The position numbers and the translations under genes were made by a program. Shown here one piece after another: positions 46,105 through 56,459 of a stretch of 64,000 bases of DNA (position 1 is the stretch's first letter; every line of letters starts with the position of its first letter). The notes beneath the pieces were generated by a model that was given only the letters and a program-made list of their open reading frames with translations, did not search any database and was not told the DNA's origin. This stretch comes from Gautieria morchelliformis (Eukaryota; Basidiomycota; Agaricomycetes; Gomphales; Gomphaceae), in assembly GCA_015179125.1 (NCBI GenBank), contig WHVA01000219.1, positions 1-64,000 of the forward strand, in the 5' to 3' direction.

Positions 46105-46955
46105 TTACCCGTACGAAATTTGGTTCTGAGATCTAAACATCATACGCCCCCCAACGCTAACCAGTTCCTCACATTCGAGCTCAGAGATTCCTTCATGGGA
46201 ACAGAACTCCTCGGTCATAACTTGCGCTTTCGCAGGACACGGATGGATTATAGCCAGATGCAAACCAACAATCCGAAGGGATCCGTTGTAGTTAAGGACA
46301 TTCCACGGTTGCAAGTCACCGTGCTGTATTCCAGAATCGTGGAGCTGTTTTAGAGCTTGCATGAGCGTCAGCCTGCAAATTGAAAGGCGGAGATTAGTAG
46401 ACGTCATTGGTAATGACTAGCAACGGACTTGGTTGCATCAGAAAGATCCTCAAACGACTTCCCGTACGGCAATCCACAATCCTCGAGAAGAATGAAAGCA
46501 ACAGTTTGTTTTTCATTCTCGTAGAAACCATAGTTGTGCGGCAAGACGCTGCCCTGAAGACGTGTGGCGCGTTGGTAGATGGAGGCTTCGTGGCTGAGAA
46601 GAGCAAGGTTGTCTTCTTCCACCACCAGTTTAATGATCACGGATGTAGTTGAAGATGCACCTGCAGCCTCATGTGCACCCTCAAAGGCTCCACGGTAAAC
46701 CGATCCGAGAGAACCACGAGACAGAAATTCATTGAGAGATAGACGACCTGAGACACCCAGCTTCAACGTTGAAAGATCCGGGATGGAGGGTATAGAGGAC
46801 ACCTTTGTATCGTTGTATGAGGATGTCGTGCCACCGATCGAGGTCCTAAAGAAGAGATCGTTGGCTGCGATAAGCCGATTTAATTGACCTGGGTTATGTG
46901 CATGACTAATGATAGAAATTTCGGAGGGAAGCTCTGCTTGTGGTTGGCCTGACAT
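46105..46955 (-). CDS. Protein-kinase-like protein without DFG (probable pseudokinase)
   Basis: Two exons, 46955-46430 and 46382-46105, join in frame across a 47-nt intron. I chose ATG 46955 (MSGQPQAEL). The kinase lobe reads RLSLNEFLSRGSLGSVYRGA (a glycine-rich-like loop), SVIIKLVVEEDN (the VAIK-type Lys), HEASIYQRATRLQG, FILLEDCG (hinge), then LMQALKQLHDSG and IQHGDLQPWNVLNYNG, with the catalytic-loop H-x-D and Asn. The following segment, LRIVGLHLAI, has GLH where DFG is expected. Catalysis is therefore doubtful. The short tail ends at TAA 46105. It resembles the fungal kinase-like proteins with HGDLxPWN loops. Confidence 0.65.
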
Positions 46956-47086
46956 GATGGTCGGAATGAGCTGTGGCACCTCATGTTATTGTAGCGGACT
47001 TTCGAAAGGCTCCGAAGGCGCTTGCAAGACCTTTGCGAAACTGACGCCGCTCCATTACATAAAATAAAGCACATGCTTTATAAGTA

Positions 47087-48036
47087 CAGTAGACTCCCTC
47101 CTAACAGATACCTCGGATAACCCATACTCCCTTATAAGCCATAGATTTTTCCATTTCCCGAGTTGGTTTGCAGTGATTTTGGGATCATAACTAATAACCA
47201 GTAACCCATAGGTATTTTGACAAATTATGGGTTATGACAGTAGCTGGGTAATGCCGATGGAAATTATATGACATCCCAAAAAGGCAAGAACGATGCAAAT
47301 ATCAACTCTCATCGTTAATGAAACCTATTGACATTCTTAAAAAGGGTTTAACTAAGCTTTGGGATAGGATACGAGAGCGAAAAGCCAAGGTGAGGCTGAG
47401 CTGAAAGCCAGAAGGCCGGCATCTTACCCTGCATTGACTTGCCACCCATCCAATGGCCATCTCTCCCCATTTCATCGCTCATCCACACTACTGCTCAAAC
47501 ACTCCTGAAGATCCCATATCAGTTGAGTGGCTCATTCAAGGAGCTTTCGACAATTTGGAGTCAACTGGTGTCCTCCAGCATTCAAACCAAATGGACATTG
47601 CGGAGCTTTTGAATCCGGCTGCTGAGTCACACATGTTTGAGGGAACTGACAAGGATATTTATCAGTCAGTGATAACAATGACAATAGTGATGACGTTGAT
47701 GGCGACATACCCATCGAACGCTCCTACACATAATGAAGCTCTTCAGGCTGTGTTGGTGTTGGGGAAATATGTTCGAGACATTGACGATCCATTTGCCCAT
47801 AAGCTGGAGATGATGTTGGGGTCATTTGGACAGAGGACACGGGCTGCTGGGATGAAGACCTTGAAGGATAATAAATTGAACTAGTTATTTCACCCGTAAA
47901 TAGCCTCACAATAGTACTATTCAGCAGGTGCCGGACCGCTAACCCTAACCCTAAATCTCTCCGATACCCCATACTCCCTCATAACACATACTCCAAGGCC
48001 TATCCCGAGGGGTATGCGTTAGGAGGGAGTCTACTG
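47087..48036 (+). mobile_element. Deleted pogo element with both ends
   Basis: It is flanked by TA (47085-47086, 48037-48038) and has inverted ends CAGTAGACTCCCTCCTAAC / GTTAGGAGGGAGTCTACTG. The left 330 bp equals the 5' end seen at 17863. The inside keeps only the C-terminal transposase region (47453-47884: MDIAELLNPAAESHMFEGT, NEALQAVLVLGKYVRDIDDP, MLGSFGQRTRAAGMK), so the DDE part is gone. A telomere-like (CCCTAA)2 motif lies at 47939-47954. It is a non-autonomous copy of the transposon at 21570. Confidence 0.88.
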
Positions 48037-48343
48037 TATGCGTGAGCAAGAAGGCGTCGCGCTTGTGCCAGTGGTTCTGTCAGTTCGCCTCACTTCAATG
48101 GGTGCGTGTCAGTGGGGTCGCAAAGATCACGTACTATTTGACCGTACACCATGTAATTTAGTAGGTCAGTAGGGCTGTTGTCTGTTTGGCGTGAGGTACA
48201 ATTATGTAAAATGGTGCTATTTAGTGTCTAGTTATTGCTTCTCTCATGCCGGTAACGAGGGGCTGGTGGGAGAAAGAGGTGTGCATAAGTAGTCACGCTA
48301 GCTGGGATGTCTTACTTAATCCCAGCAGCTGCGCTCACTACAA
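48037..48343. other. Spacer, nothing recognised
   Basis: No coding or repeat signal was seen between the pogo element and the Helitron-like end. Confidence 0.5.
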
Positions 48344-48372
48344 ACTAGGTGGGTACCCGCGCTTTGCACGGG
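48344..48372 (-). mobile_element. Helitron-like 3' terminus
   Basis: On the minus strand CCCGTGC-AAA-GCGCGGG forms a 7-bp GC-rich hairpin (48372-48356; one G-T pair), followed by TACCCAC and CTAG before a T. A short hairpin about 7-10 nt before CTRR-T is the hallmark of Helitron 3' ends. Inside it, three copies of GGTCAAATGCAT (48378-48430) may be subterminal repeats. The 5' end and any Rep/helicase gene were not found. Confidence 0.45.
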
Positions 48373-48604
48373 GGTTTAGGTCAAATGCATCATTAAGGTC
48401 AAATGCATCGGTAAGGTCAAATGCATTGGGGTAAATAAAATGCATCATGTACAATATATCCTCTTCTCATGTTTCCCATGTCCCCTTTATGTCATGTGCT
48501 CCCTGTGTGTATATCCTCAAAAGGTGTGATGATTATAAGCATTTTCACCATATGGGATATTCATATCATCTACTTCATAAAGGTCTGGATCATATGCCTC
48601 ATTA

Positions 48605-49010
48605 TCAGCTGGGTTGCCCAAGGTGCAGGGATACCAAATTACCTTGAGGAGCTTTGATAAAGTGTTTTTGTGCTGCAACCTGCACTGTGGTTCTCCTAGT
48701 GCACCCCACTATGCGTAGGGTGTTCCCTGGTGTGTAGTGTGTGTACACAGATACGAACATGCAGATCTCCCTCTCTACATCTGTGATGGTCCTCGCAGCA
48801 ACTCTAGACATGAAAGTGGTAATGGTCTTGACTGAATCATAAGGTATTATAAGATTGCGCCTATTGTCATAATCCACAGGTTTCAAAGCTTTGAGAAGGC
48901 TTTCATCTTGAAGAACAGAAAAGTGGCTCCATTCCATAGTTGATGTGCCACTTTGGGAGTCACTGCCCTGTCTTGGAACCATGCAGGAATGCCATCAGAA
49001 ATCCACCATG
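48605..49010 (-). pseudogene. Unknown ORF, C-terminal part, cut by chromovirus element 2
   Basis: The minus strand from 49010 continues the frame of 55783-55240 after removing element 2 and one CCATG copy. It reads through one TGA (Arg CGA fits) to WHSCMVPRQGSDSQSG, LKPVDYDNRRNLIIPYDSVK, ISD-like ARTITDVEREICMFVSVYTH and stops at 48605. The family is not recognised. Confidence 0.55.
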
Positions 49011-49500
49011 TGTAAGGGCAACCCTGGCTGGTTGTGGAGATCACACTACCACACAACTGACAAGGGGAAATCCGAAGTATGTATAAATGAACAGAGTATA
49101 CAAGAGAGGGGATTCTCACCTGACAAGGGGAAATCCAAAGAGAAAAGTCTAAGGACCCCCAATGTCAGCGAGCCCGTATTATACTACGCTGCGCAACCAC
49201 GGACAACACTTGGCACCCGCCATCAACCCTGCATTCCCCTGACCTCCCCGACCCTTGATCGACCCTTGATGCCACCTATTACGCGAGTCGCTTGATTTCC
49301 AACACTGTTCTGAGAGCGGAAGTCGGAAATTGGAGTGGAACTGGCAAAGCGAACAGAACTGGTGGAGGTTCTCCCCGAAGCGGAATCATTTCCGAAAGCG
49401 GAGGCGGAGATGGAATCGGAACCGGAAGCGGAGTCGGAAATGGAGTCGGAACTGGGTGTGGTGTCGGAACTGGAAATGGCAAATAGGGTATCCCCTGACA
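49011..49500 (-). repeat. 3' LTR of element 2
   Basis: On the minus strand it runs TGTCAGGGGATACCC ... GGTTGCCCTTACA. U3 holds repeated GGAATCGGAA/TTCCGA words. A TATAATA box is followed 33 nt later by AGACTTTTCT (49150-49141), the putative RNA 5' end, which is complementary to the primer site at 54763-54754. It is 490 bp, longer than the 5' copy because that copy lost about 16 bp here. Confidence 0.9.
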
Positions 49501-51225
49501 TCACCCTCCCTCTAGCGTGCTGCGTCCTTGAAGCATGGGACATGAGGGATTGAAATGCCAGTGAGCGAATTCGGCAAGGGGCACCAGGGTGTGTCCTATA
49601 GAACTCGCGGAGTTTGTCCGGAGCGGAGACATCTCCTCATACCCATACCCTTCCCATTTCATGAGGAATTGGAGTCGTCCTCGCACAAACCGGCTGTCCA
49701 GGATCCGTTCCACCACATAGTGTTCTTCTCCATCTACAATTTCCGGTGGAGGTGGCGGACGAGCCTTCCGACCTGGAATTGGGCCCTCAAGTGTAGGGAG
49801 TAACTTCACCACATTGAAGACGGGGTGGAGGCGGGACATGGACATCAGAAGTCGGAGGCGGTATGCATTCCGTCCAACCCTCTGCATCACTGTGAAGGGC
49901 CCAAGGTAGCGGTGGGCAAGCTTCTGCGAAGGGCGTGTGGTGCAGATGTCACTTGCATCTAGATACACCTTGTCTCCAACTTGGTACTCCGGGGCAGGAA
50001 CCTGGCGTTGGTTGTAGTACCTTGCCATGTCATCCTTGGCCTTCGCAAGGGCCGACTTGGCTTCCAAAAGGGTGGAGTCCATGCGGTCTCGGAACTCATT
50101 GACTGTCTTGAGTCGGGACTCTGCCTGGTGTGGTTCGAAGCCCATCCGTGGGTGTCATCTGGAGTCAAGCATGAAGGGAGTCTGTTGTGTAGCAGAATGT
50201 ACATGGTTGTTGTATTGGAATTCCACCAGTGGAAGTAACTCATCCCAGTCATCCTGCCTCTCATTGACAAAGAGGCGGAGATATTGCTCCAACTCCTGAT
50301 TGACCTGTTCTGTCTGTCCGTCACCCTGTGGATGGTACACTGTGGTGGTAGCCAGCTTTATACCGAGCAGGCGGTAGAGCTCCCGAGTCAGTTCCGCGAC
50401 AAACTGTGGACCTCGGTCAGAAACGACTTGCTTCGGGAGCCCATGCAACTTCCAGACATGCGCAAGGAACAGGCGGGCCGCTCCAAGGGCTGTGATCGTT
50501 GTGTGCATCGGAATGAAGTGGGACACCTTGCTTACCGAGTCCACGACATTCATGATCGCGTCATAGCCATGAGACTCTGGGAGTTCAACGATGAAGTCGA
50601 CACTGATGGTGTCCCAGCGGGATTCTGGAATTGGGAGTGGAACAAGTTCTCCGACAGGCAGATGTCGCTGTGCTTTGGTTCGGAGACAAAGGTCACATGT
50701 CTTCACGTACTGTCCAATGTAGCGGGACATCTGAGGCCACCAGTAGTTCCGAGCCACTAACTCCAGCGTCTTCCACCTGCCAGCATGCCCGGCGACCCGT
50801 GTGTCATGGTGCTGGGACACAATGCGGCGGCGGAGGTCCGCCCCACCTGGAACATAGACCTTGCCTCTGAAGTGGAGCAGCCCATCATGTTCTGACCATT
50901 CCGCTGCCCGTACAGACCGTGAGTGCCCTTTCCGAAGTTCCTCCACCGCCTTCACCACCGACTCCTCCTTCTCTCCATTCCGGTACTGCCTCCGGATGTC
51001 CCGGAGCATTTCCGCTTCCACCCCAACTGCAGTCACTCCTTCGAGGGCGCGGATTGCAAAGAGACATGGGCGGAGCAGTGTCATATCAGCATTGTCTCCG
51101 CTTCCGCTTCCATGATCCGCATGGCGGGATAGGGCATCGAGCTTGCCCATGGTGCGGCCGGGGTGGTGGTGGAGCATGAAGTCGAACCGGGACAGGTGTA
51201 GGGACCACCGCACTGTCGTCGGTTC
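49501..51225 (-). pseudogene. Element 2 pol: RNase H end, integrase, damaged chromodomain
   Basis: From 51213 the frame reads LHHHPGRTMGKLDALSRHAD, the integrase zinc region (HHDTRVAGHAG, CDLCLRTKA), core residues (SVDFIVELPESHGYD, VVSDRGPQFVAELTRE, GDGQTEQVNQELEQYLR; the E is present), a TGA at 50155-50157, and the integrase C-terminal GPY/F region ([19 protein letters not shown]). The chromodomain starts [21 protein letters not shown], but several residues are missing and the frame changes ([17 protein letters not shown] continues in another frame). Confidence 0.9.
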
Positions 51226-52602
51226 AACTTCTTAGACGTGCAGAAGTACTCGAGGTTCTTGTGGTCTGTCCAGATCTCAAACATGCATAGAGCACCCTCG
51301 AGGAAGTGTCGCCACTCCTCCAGCACTCGGATGATTGCCAACATCTCCTTGTCGTGGATCTCATAGGTCCGCTCGACCGGACTAAGACTTTTAGAGAAGA
51401 AGGCAATCGGATGCCACCCCCCACCATCTTCCGACGACTGTTGCGACAAGACCGCTCTGGTAGCTGTGTCGGAAGAATCCACCTCGACTCGATAAGGGCG
51501 AGAGTCATCGGGAAAGATCAGGACCGGGGCAGAAGTGATCAGCTCCTTGAGTTTGTCAAAGGAGGCTTGTTCCGGCTCCCCCCACCGCCATCCAACCTCC
51601 TTCTTGGTGAGGTCGAAGAGGGCACGGGCATGGCAGGAGAAGTCCTTGATGAACCGCCGGTAGAAATTGACAAACCCAATGAAAGACTGGACCTCCTTCT
51701 TGTTCCACGGCACGGGCCAATCTGATACACCGGAAACTTTGACTGGGTCCATTTCCACCTTCCCTTCCGACACAATCACCCCAAGATACTCTATTCGCGG
51801 CCGCTCAAATTTGCACTTTTCCGGCTTGAGACACAGGTTGTACTCCTGGAGCCATTCCAGCACTCTCCGCATGACCTCCCGATGTTCCGACATTGTTTTT
51901 GTGAAGATGAGGATGTCATCAAGGTAGACACAGACAACCCCTTCTGCTATCATGTCACGGAAGATGTCATTCATCATCGTCTGGAACGTGGCAGGACTGT
52001 TGGTGAGGCCAAACAACATGACCTGTGGCTCAAAGAGTCCTCGGTTGGTGCGGAATGCGGCCTTCCACTCGTCTCCCTCACAGATCCGAACATTATTGAA
52101 GCCCCAGTGGACATCCAGCTTAGTGAAGTACTTTCCCCGTGGAGTTGTGTGATCAGTTTGGAAATGAGTGGAATGGGGTACCGGTTCTTGATCGTGATTG
52201 CATTCAAGGCCCGGTAATCCTGCACAAGTCTGAGCGAGCCGTCCTTCTTCTTGATGAAGAACACTGGAGATGCCATGGGTGACTTGGGGGGTGGATCCTC
52301 CCTGTATGGAGGTTTTCTGCAAGGAATGCATCGAGCTCTACCTGCTCCTTGGGTGACAGCGGGTAGACCTTGCAGTTGGTGGGCTTTGACCCAGGCTCCA
52401 ACTCGATGGCATGGTACCACAGCTTCCGTGGAGGCAGGGCATCAAATGACTCCTTGGCAAAGACATCCTTGAACTCCCGCAGGTACTCTGGAATTTCCGC
52501 CTCCACTTTATCATGTTTCCTGGAGGCTTCAGCAAGGCATTGCGAAATATTTCCGGTCGCGCAGATGTGTTCCGCTTCCGGTGGAAGGTTTACGTACAGC
52601 AA
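51226..52602 (-). pseudogene. Element 2 pol: reverse transcriptase and RNase H
   Basis: In three consecutive frames: [20 protein letters not shown] and [20 protein letters not shown] (52510-52340), [20 protein letters not shown] (52275-52215), then 52125-51226 with [29 protein letters not shown] (the YLDD catalytic motif), YRRFIKDFSCHARALFDLTK, RNase H VEVDSSDTATRAVLSQ and IHDKEMLAIIRVLEEWRHFL. Two frameshifts (near 52290 and 52140) separate the parts, and another near 51220 leads to the integrase frame. Confidence 0.9.
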
Positions 52603-53407
52603 GTGCTCCCCTCCGCAAGAGTGTCTTCTGGGCCGAGTTGGATGATGTCGGAGTTGGAATCGGAATCGGAATTGAAATCGGAATTGGATGTGGGAGCCAG
52701 TTCAAATTCCGCTTCCGAGTCTTCTTCTGCAAGCAGTGGATGGGGGCCAGAACGACATGTCTGTATGAGCCATTCGGTCTTCCGCTGCTCCTGGCGCTCC
52801 TTCCGCACTTCCGACCGGCACATGTGACACTTGCTGGGCACCGACTCATCAGCACCTTCTGAGTCTGCCAATTTATCTCCGGGTTGTGCTCCTGGAGCCA
52901 GGTAAACCCAAGGATGATGTCTTGCTTCCCCAGGCTGGTGACTGCAAAGGAAGTGCGTTCTGTGTGTCCATCATAGCGGAGAATTGTGTCTACTATCTCC
53001 GTGATGGACCCTGCCTCATTGGGGCTTCCATCCACATTGAACACTGGGATTGCACGTTGCAACTTCTGCGTGGTCAGTCGGTTCCGTTCCACATAGTCCC
53101 GGTCTATAAACTGACCAGTGGCCCTGCAATCAACAAGGGCGGGTCCGGATTTGACTTCCGCAGCATCTGTTGTCTGGATCTCCACCTTAATGACTAGTGA
53201 CCTGGGGCCAGGGGTGGAAGCAACAACATAGCGCTTCGAGAGGCGTCTCTCCCAAGGGCGGATATGGGATGGACGGGGTGTGGGATTCGGTTTTCGTGTG
53301 ACTTTATCCGGTGGGTCTGTACGAAGTGAGGGGAGTGGGGGCTTTTCATTCTCTACTTCAAGACAGGCAAACCGGTTATGTACAGGCAGCAGGGGCACAC
53401 ATATCAC
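52603..53407 (-). pseudogene. Element 2 pol: protease region
   Basis: The frame opening after gag in the -1 frame contains the aspartic protease: ALVDCRATGQFIDRDYV. The catalytic D-S/C-G triad reads D-C-R; a G-to-A change (GGG to AGG, in a CpG context on the other strand) removed the Gly. Further motifs, NVDGSPNEAGSIT and DIILGFTWLQEHNPEINWQ, match the protease of element 1. A Pro/Ile/Ser repeat region (HPIPISIPIPIPTPTSS) follows. Confidence 0.85.
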
Positions 53408-54579
53408 CCGCTGCGCGTCACAAAATCCGACGCATCTTCCACTTCCGATGCACCATGTTCCACATTTTCGGAAATTCCTTCCGCAGTGGGCACTCCGCTT
53501 ATGTCCGCGAGTGCGAGGAACTCTGGAAGGAGCTCGAGTTTCTCCTCTGTGGTCATAAGCCGGATGTCAAAGGCTTGGGGGCACTCGCGGGCATAGTGGC
53601 CTGGTTGTCGGCATCAGAAGCAGGTGATAGTTCTGTGGCCTTTTCCACGCATGCGGTCAACATCCATCGGGGCAGGGCCACTCTTCGAGGGAGGAGGGCT
53701 ATGGTTCCTAATAGGAGCAGGCGGAGCAACCGTCAGAAATATTTTCCGTGTGGGAATGAATGCGCTTCCGGGTTTTGGCACAGGTGGAGTAGGACGAGTG
53801 GACCTGCGTGTCATGTTCCGGTTTGTCTCCACGAAGGCCTCATTTGCTTCCCTGTTCCGGGACACCCTCTGCGCAGCTTGGTACCACCCTTCTGGGTCAT
53901 CAAAATCCGGAGCTCCATCCCCAAGCAGCGCGACTTGGTTCTGGAGTGTTGGATCAAGTCCTCGTCGGAATTTGATGACAATCGTCTTGTCGTCATCATA
54001 CTCCGCAAGGTCGATGAGCTCCTGGAAGCGATCGATGTAGTCATCGACCGGATCCTTGGCCTGGTACCAGCTGGTCCCCTCGAGCTTCATAAGGGCTGTG
54101 AGATGCTCATTTTTCGGGCAGAACTGGTCGGAAAATGTTTTCTTGAAGGCGTCCCAGTCCCAGAAGTAGTTCCCCTTTCCCTTTGCTTCATGTCGGATCA
54201 CCTTGTTTGCAAAACGGGCTGCACGATCCGACTTGAAAAAGGACAATGCCCAGTGAATCCGAGCCTGGTCGTTCGGAAAGAGGTCTCCGACAATTGTGAA
54301 GTAGATGCTGCATGTGTTAAAGAATGCGCGTCCCTTCTCCCGATCTCCGTCAAAGTCCGCTGGAGTTCTGGGTTTGACCTTTGCCAACTTCGCGGACATC
54401 CTCTCTTCCGCTATTTCCGCTTTTCCGAAATTCGGCTCATCCAGCATTATATTTCCACCACTTTGCGGAATATCTAACTTAGCCAAAATCATTTGTAAGG
54501 CTGTTTCAATCGCGTCGGTCTTCATCCGGTTCCGTGTCAATTCCTCCTCCATATTCCAAAGACAATCATCCGGATCCAT
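53404..54579 (-). pseudogene. Gag of chromovirus element 2
   Basis: From about 54579 (MDPDDCLWNMEEELTRNRMK) the capsid core reads PRTPADFDGDREKGRAFFNT, IHWALSFFKSDRAARFANKV, SDQFCPKNEHLTALMKLEGT, DDYIDRFQELIDLAEYDDDK and DPEGWYQAAQRVSRNREANE. A TGA at 53614-53616 lies in the zinc knuckle, C-F-stop-C-RQPGHYAREC, where Arg CGA fits; the frame then runs to 53404. Pol follows in the -1 frame. Confidence 0.9.
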
Positions 54580-54753
54580 GTCAGAAGGAGAAGTATGGGA
54601 TGGGAGTTCCGGGTTGGGAACTTGACGTAAGAAGAGGGGCTGTCGTATGCCATGTGTGCGGAAGAGGTTGCGATCTCCGAGTCACTGTCTCCGATTCCGA
54701 ACGCACCTATGGCGAATGCAATGCACAGTATGACCGCCGGTCCTCTAGGGGAG

Positions 54754-54763
54754 AGACTTTTCT
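54754..54763 (-). other. Putative self-priming site of element 2
   Basis: On the minus strand AGAAAAGTCT starts 2 nt after the 5' LTR end. It is the reverse complement of AGACTTTTCT in the 3' LTR (49150-49141). The spacing and length are the same as in element 1. Confidence 0.6.
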
Positions 54764-54765
54764 GC

Positions 54766-55239
54766 TGTAAGGGCAACCCTGGCTGGTTGTGGAGATCACA
54801 CTGCCACACAACTGACAAGGGGAAATCCGAAGTATGTATAAATGAACAGAGTATACAAGAGAGGGGATTCTCACCTGACAAGGGGAAATCCAAAGAGAAA
54901 AGTGTCAGCGAGCCCGTATTATACTACGCTGCGCAGCCAGGGACAACACTTGGCACCCGCCATCAACCCTGCATCTCCCTGACCACCCTGACCCTTGATC
55001 GACCCTTGATGCCACCTATTACGCGAGTCGCTTGATGTCCGACACTGTTCCGAGAGTGGAAGTCGGAAATTGGAGTGGAACTGGCAAGGCAACAGAACTG
55101 GTGGAGGTTCTCCCCGAAGCGGAATCATTTCCAAACGCGGAGGCAGAGATGGAATCGGAACCGGAAGCAGAGTTGGAAATGGAGTCGGAACTGGGTGTGG
55201 TGTCGGAACTGGAAATGGCAAATAGGGTGTCCCCTGACA
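54766..55239 (-). repeat. 5' LTR of element 2
   Basis: On the minus strand it runs TGTCAGGGGACACCC ... GGTTGCCCTTACA, 474 bp. Compared with the 3' copy it lacks about 16 bp just at the putative RNA start (after 54901), plus a few substitutions. Confidence 0.9.
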
Positions 55240-55783
55240 CCATGAAAGGACTCATCAAAATAATGGAATCCATGCACACCAGACACATGTCAAAAGTGAA
55301 CAGTTTACATGTTACATTCCAGTAGCAATTCCTTGCCCTTGTGCATTGTGAAATAGATCCAATAGTGATCTTGGGGATCCTTAATTTTGACAATGCTTTT
55401 ATATAGATATTCCCGCTGATCCTCTGGTGAGAAACAATACCAAAATCAGAAATGGGGGAAGACCCAAAGTGCAGTCGAATTTGATGTGCTCTTCTGTCCC
55501 ATCCTTGGTTGTTGTTGAGTAAATCCCAAGCATGAGTCCTAAGGCAGACAGATGTGATGATAGGCAGGACATTTCCTTCTCTTGTGATGCGTGTCCTCAT
55601 TTTACTCTGCACAGCTGCGGTTGGTGCTGCAGGCCACCTATCACTCCCATCCAAGTTGCCTTGATTGATTGGTGTTCCAAGCTTGACAATAAAGGCAGTT
55701 GACCCATCAAGGAGTGGTGAATTGATCCCTTTGTATCTGAGGGCTGGGTGCCCCTCACTCACACTCACATGAGCTAACTCCAC
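55240..55783 (-). pseudogene. Unknown ORF, N-terminal part, cut by element 2
   Basis: From about 55783 the minus strand reads MELAHVSVSEGHPALRYKG, GSTAFIVKLGTPINQGNLDG, MRTRITREGNVLPIITSVC, RRAHQIRLHFGSSPISDFG and TFDMCLVCMDSIILMSPFM, then enters the LTR. With the part at 49010-48605 it makes one frame of roughly 315 codons. It could be a host gene or cargo of a Helitron-like element whose 3' end lies at 48344. Not recognised. Confidence 0.55.
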
Positions 55784-55880
55784 TATTCATGCCAGGACTG
55801 GATAGTACAAAGTCAGATCTATGCAATCTGTTTTTCCTGGTGACCAAAGAGGCGGTTGAACTGCTAATAACCTCAGTAGA

Positions 55881-56339
55881 TAGCATGTCCTCACCCGTAG
55901 CGTGTCCTCACCCGTAGCGTGTCCTCACCCGTAGCGTGTCCTCACCCGTAGCGTGTCCTCACCCGTAGCGTGTCCTCACCCGTAGCGTGTCCTCACCCGT
56001 AGCGTGTCCTCACCCGTAGCGTGTCCTCACCCGTAGCGTGTCCTCACCCGTAGCGTGTCCTCACCCGTAGCGTGTCCTCACCCGTAGCGTGTCCTCACCC
56101 GTAGCGTGTCCTCACCCGTAGCGTGTCCTCACCCGTAGCGTGTCCTCACCCGTAGCGTGTCCTCACCCGTAGCGTGTCCTCACCCGTAGCGTGTCCTCAC
56201 CCGTAGCGTGTCCTCACCCGTAGCGTGTCCTCACCCGTAGCGTGTCCTCACCCGTAGCGTGTCCTCACCCGTAGCGTGTCCTCACCCGTAGCGTGTCCTC
56301 ACCCGTAGCGTGTCCTCACCCGTAGCGTGTCCTCACATG
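55881..56339. repeat. 17-bp minisatellite, 27 copies
   Basis: The unit TAGCGTGTCCTCACCCG is repeated in tandem. The 25 central units (55898-56322) are identical; the first (CG to CA) and the last differ. Decayed copies (TAGTGTGCCCCTC, TAGCATGTCCC, TAGGGTGTCCCC) continue to about 56450. The period is not a multiple of 3 and no ORF uses it. Confidence 0.97.
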
Positions 56340-56459
56340 TAGTGTGCCCCTCAAGTATACTGTGCATAGCATGTCCCTGTGAATAGCATGTGTTCCCCAA
56401 GTGTAGGGTGTCCCCTGAGGGTAGCATATCCCCCATGTGTCCTCACAGTGAAATTATTA

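Larger units (their letters stand above)
49011..55239 (-). mobile_element. Complete Tf1/sushi-like chromovirus, element 2
   Basis: A 6.2-kb LTR retrotransposon on the minus strand with a perfect 5-bp target duplication CCATG (49006-49010 and 55240-55244). LTRs are 49011-49500 (3') and 54766-55239 (5'). Order: gag, protease, RT, RNase H, integrase and a damaged chromodomain, then a polypurine tract (AGAGGGAGGGTGA) next to the 3' LTR. It belongs to the same lineage as element 1 (LTR start TGTCAGGG, same pol architecture, same priming geometry) but is more damaged. Confidence 0.93.

Noticed and set aside
49292..49553. Gly/Glu-rich frames over the LTR of element 2 (similar at 55032-55325)
   Set aside because: They arise from the GGAATC-type repeats in U3 and occur in both LTR copies; there is no sign of a gene.
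55881..56339. Possible CRISPR array
   Set aside because: The units are contiguous without spacers and the genome is fungal; it is a minisatellite.
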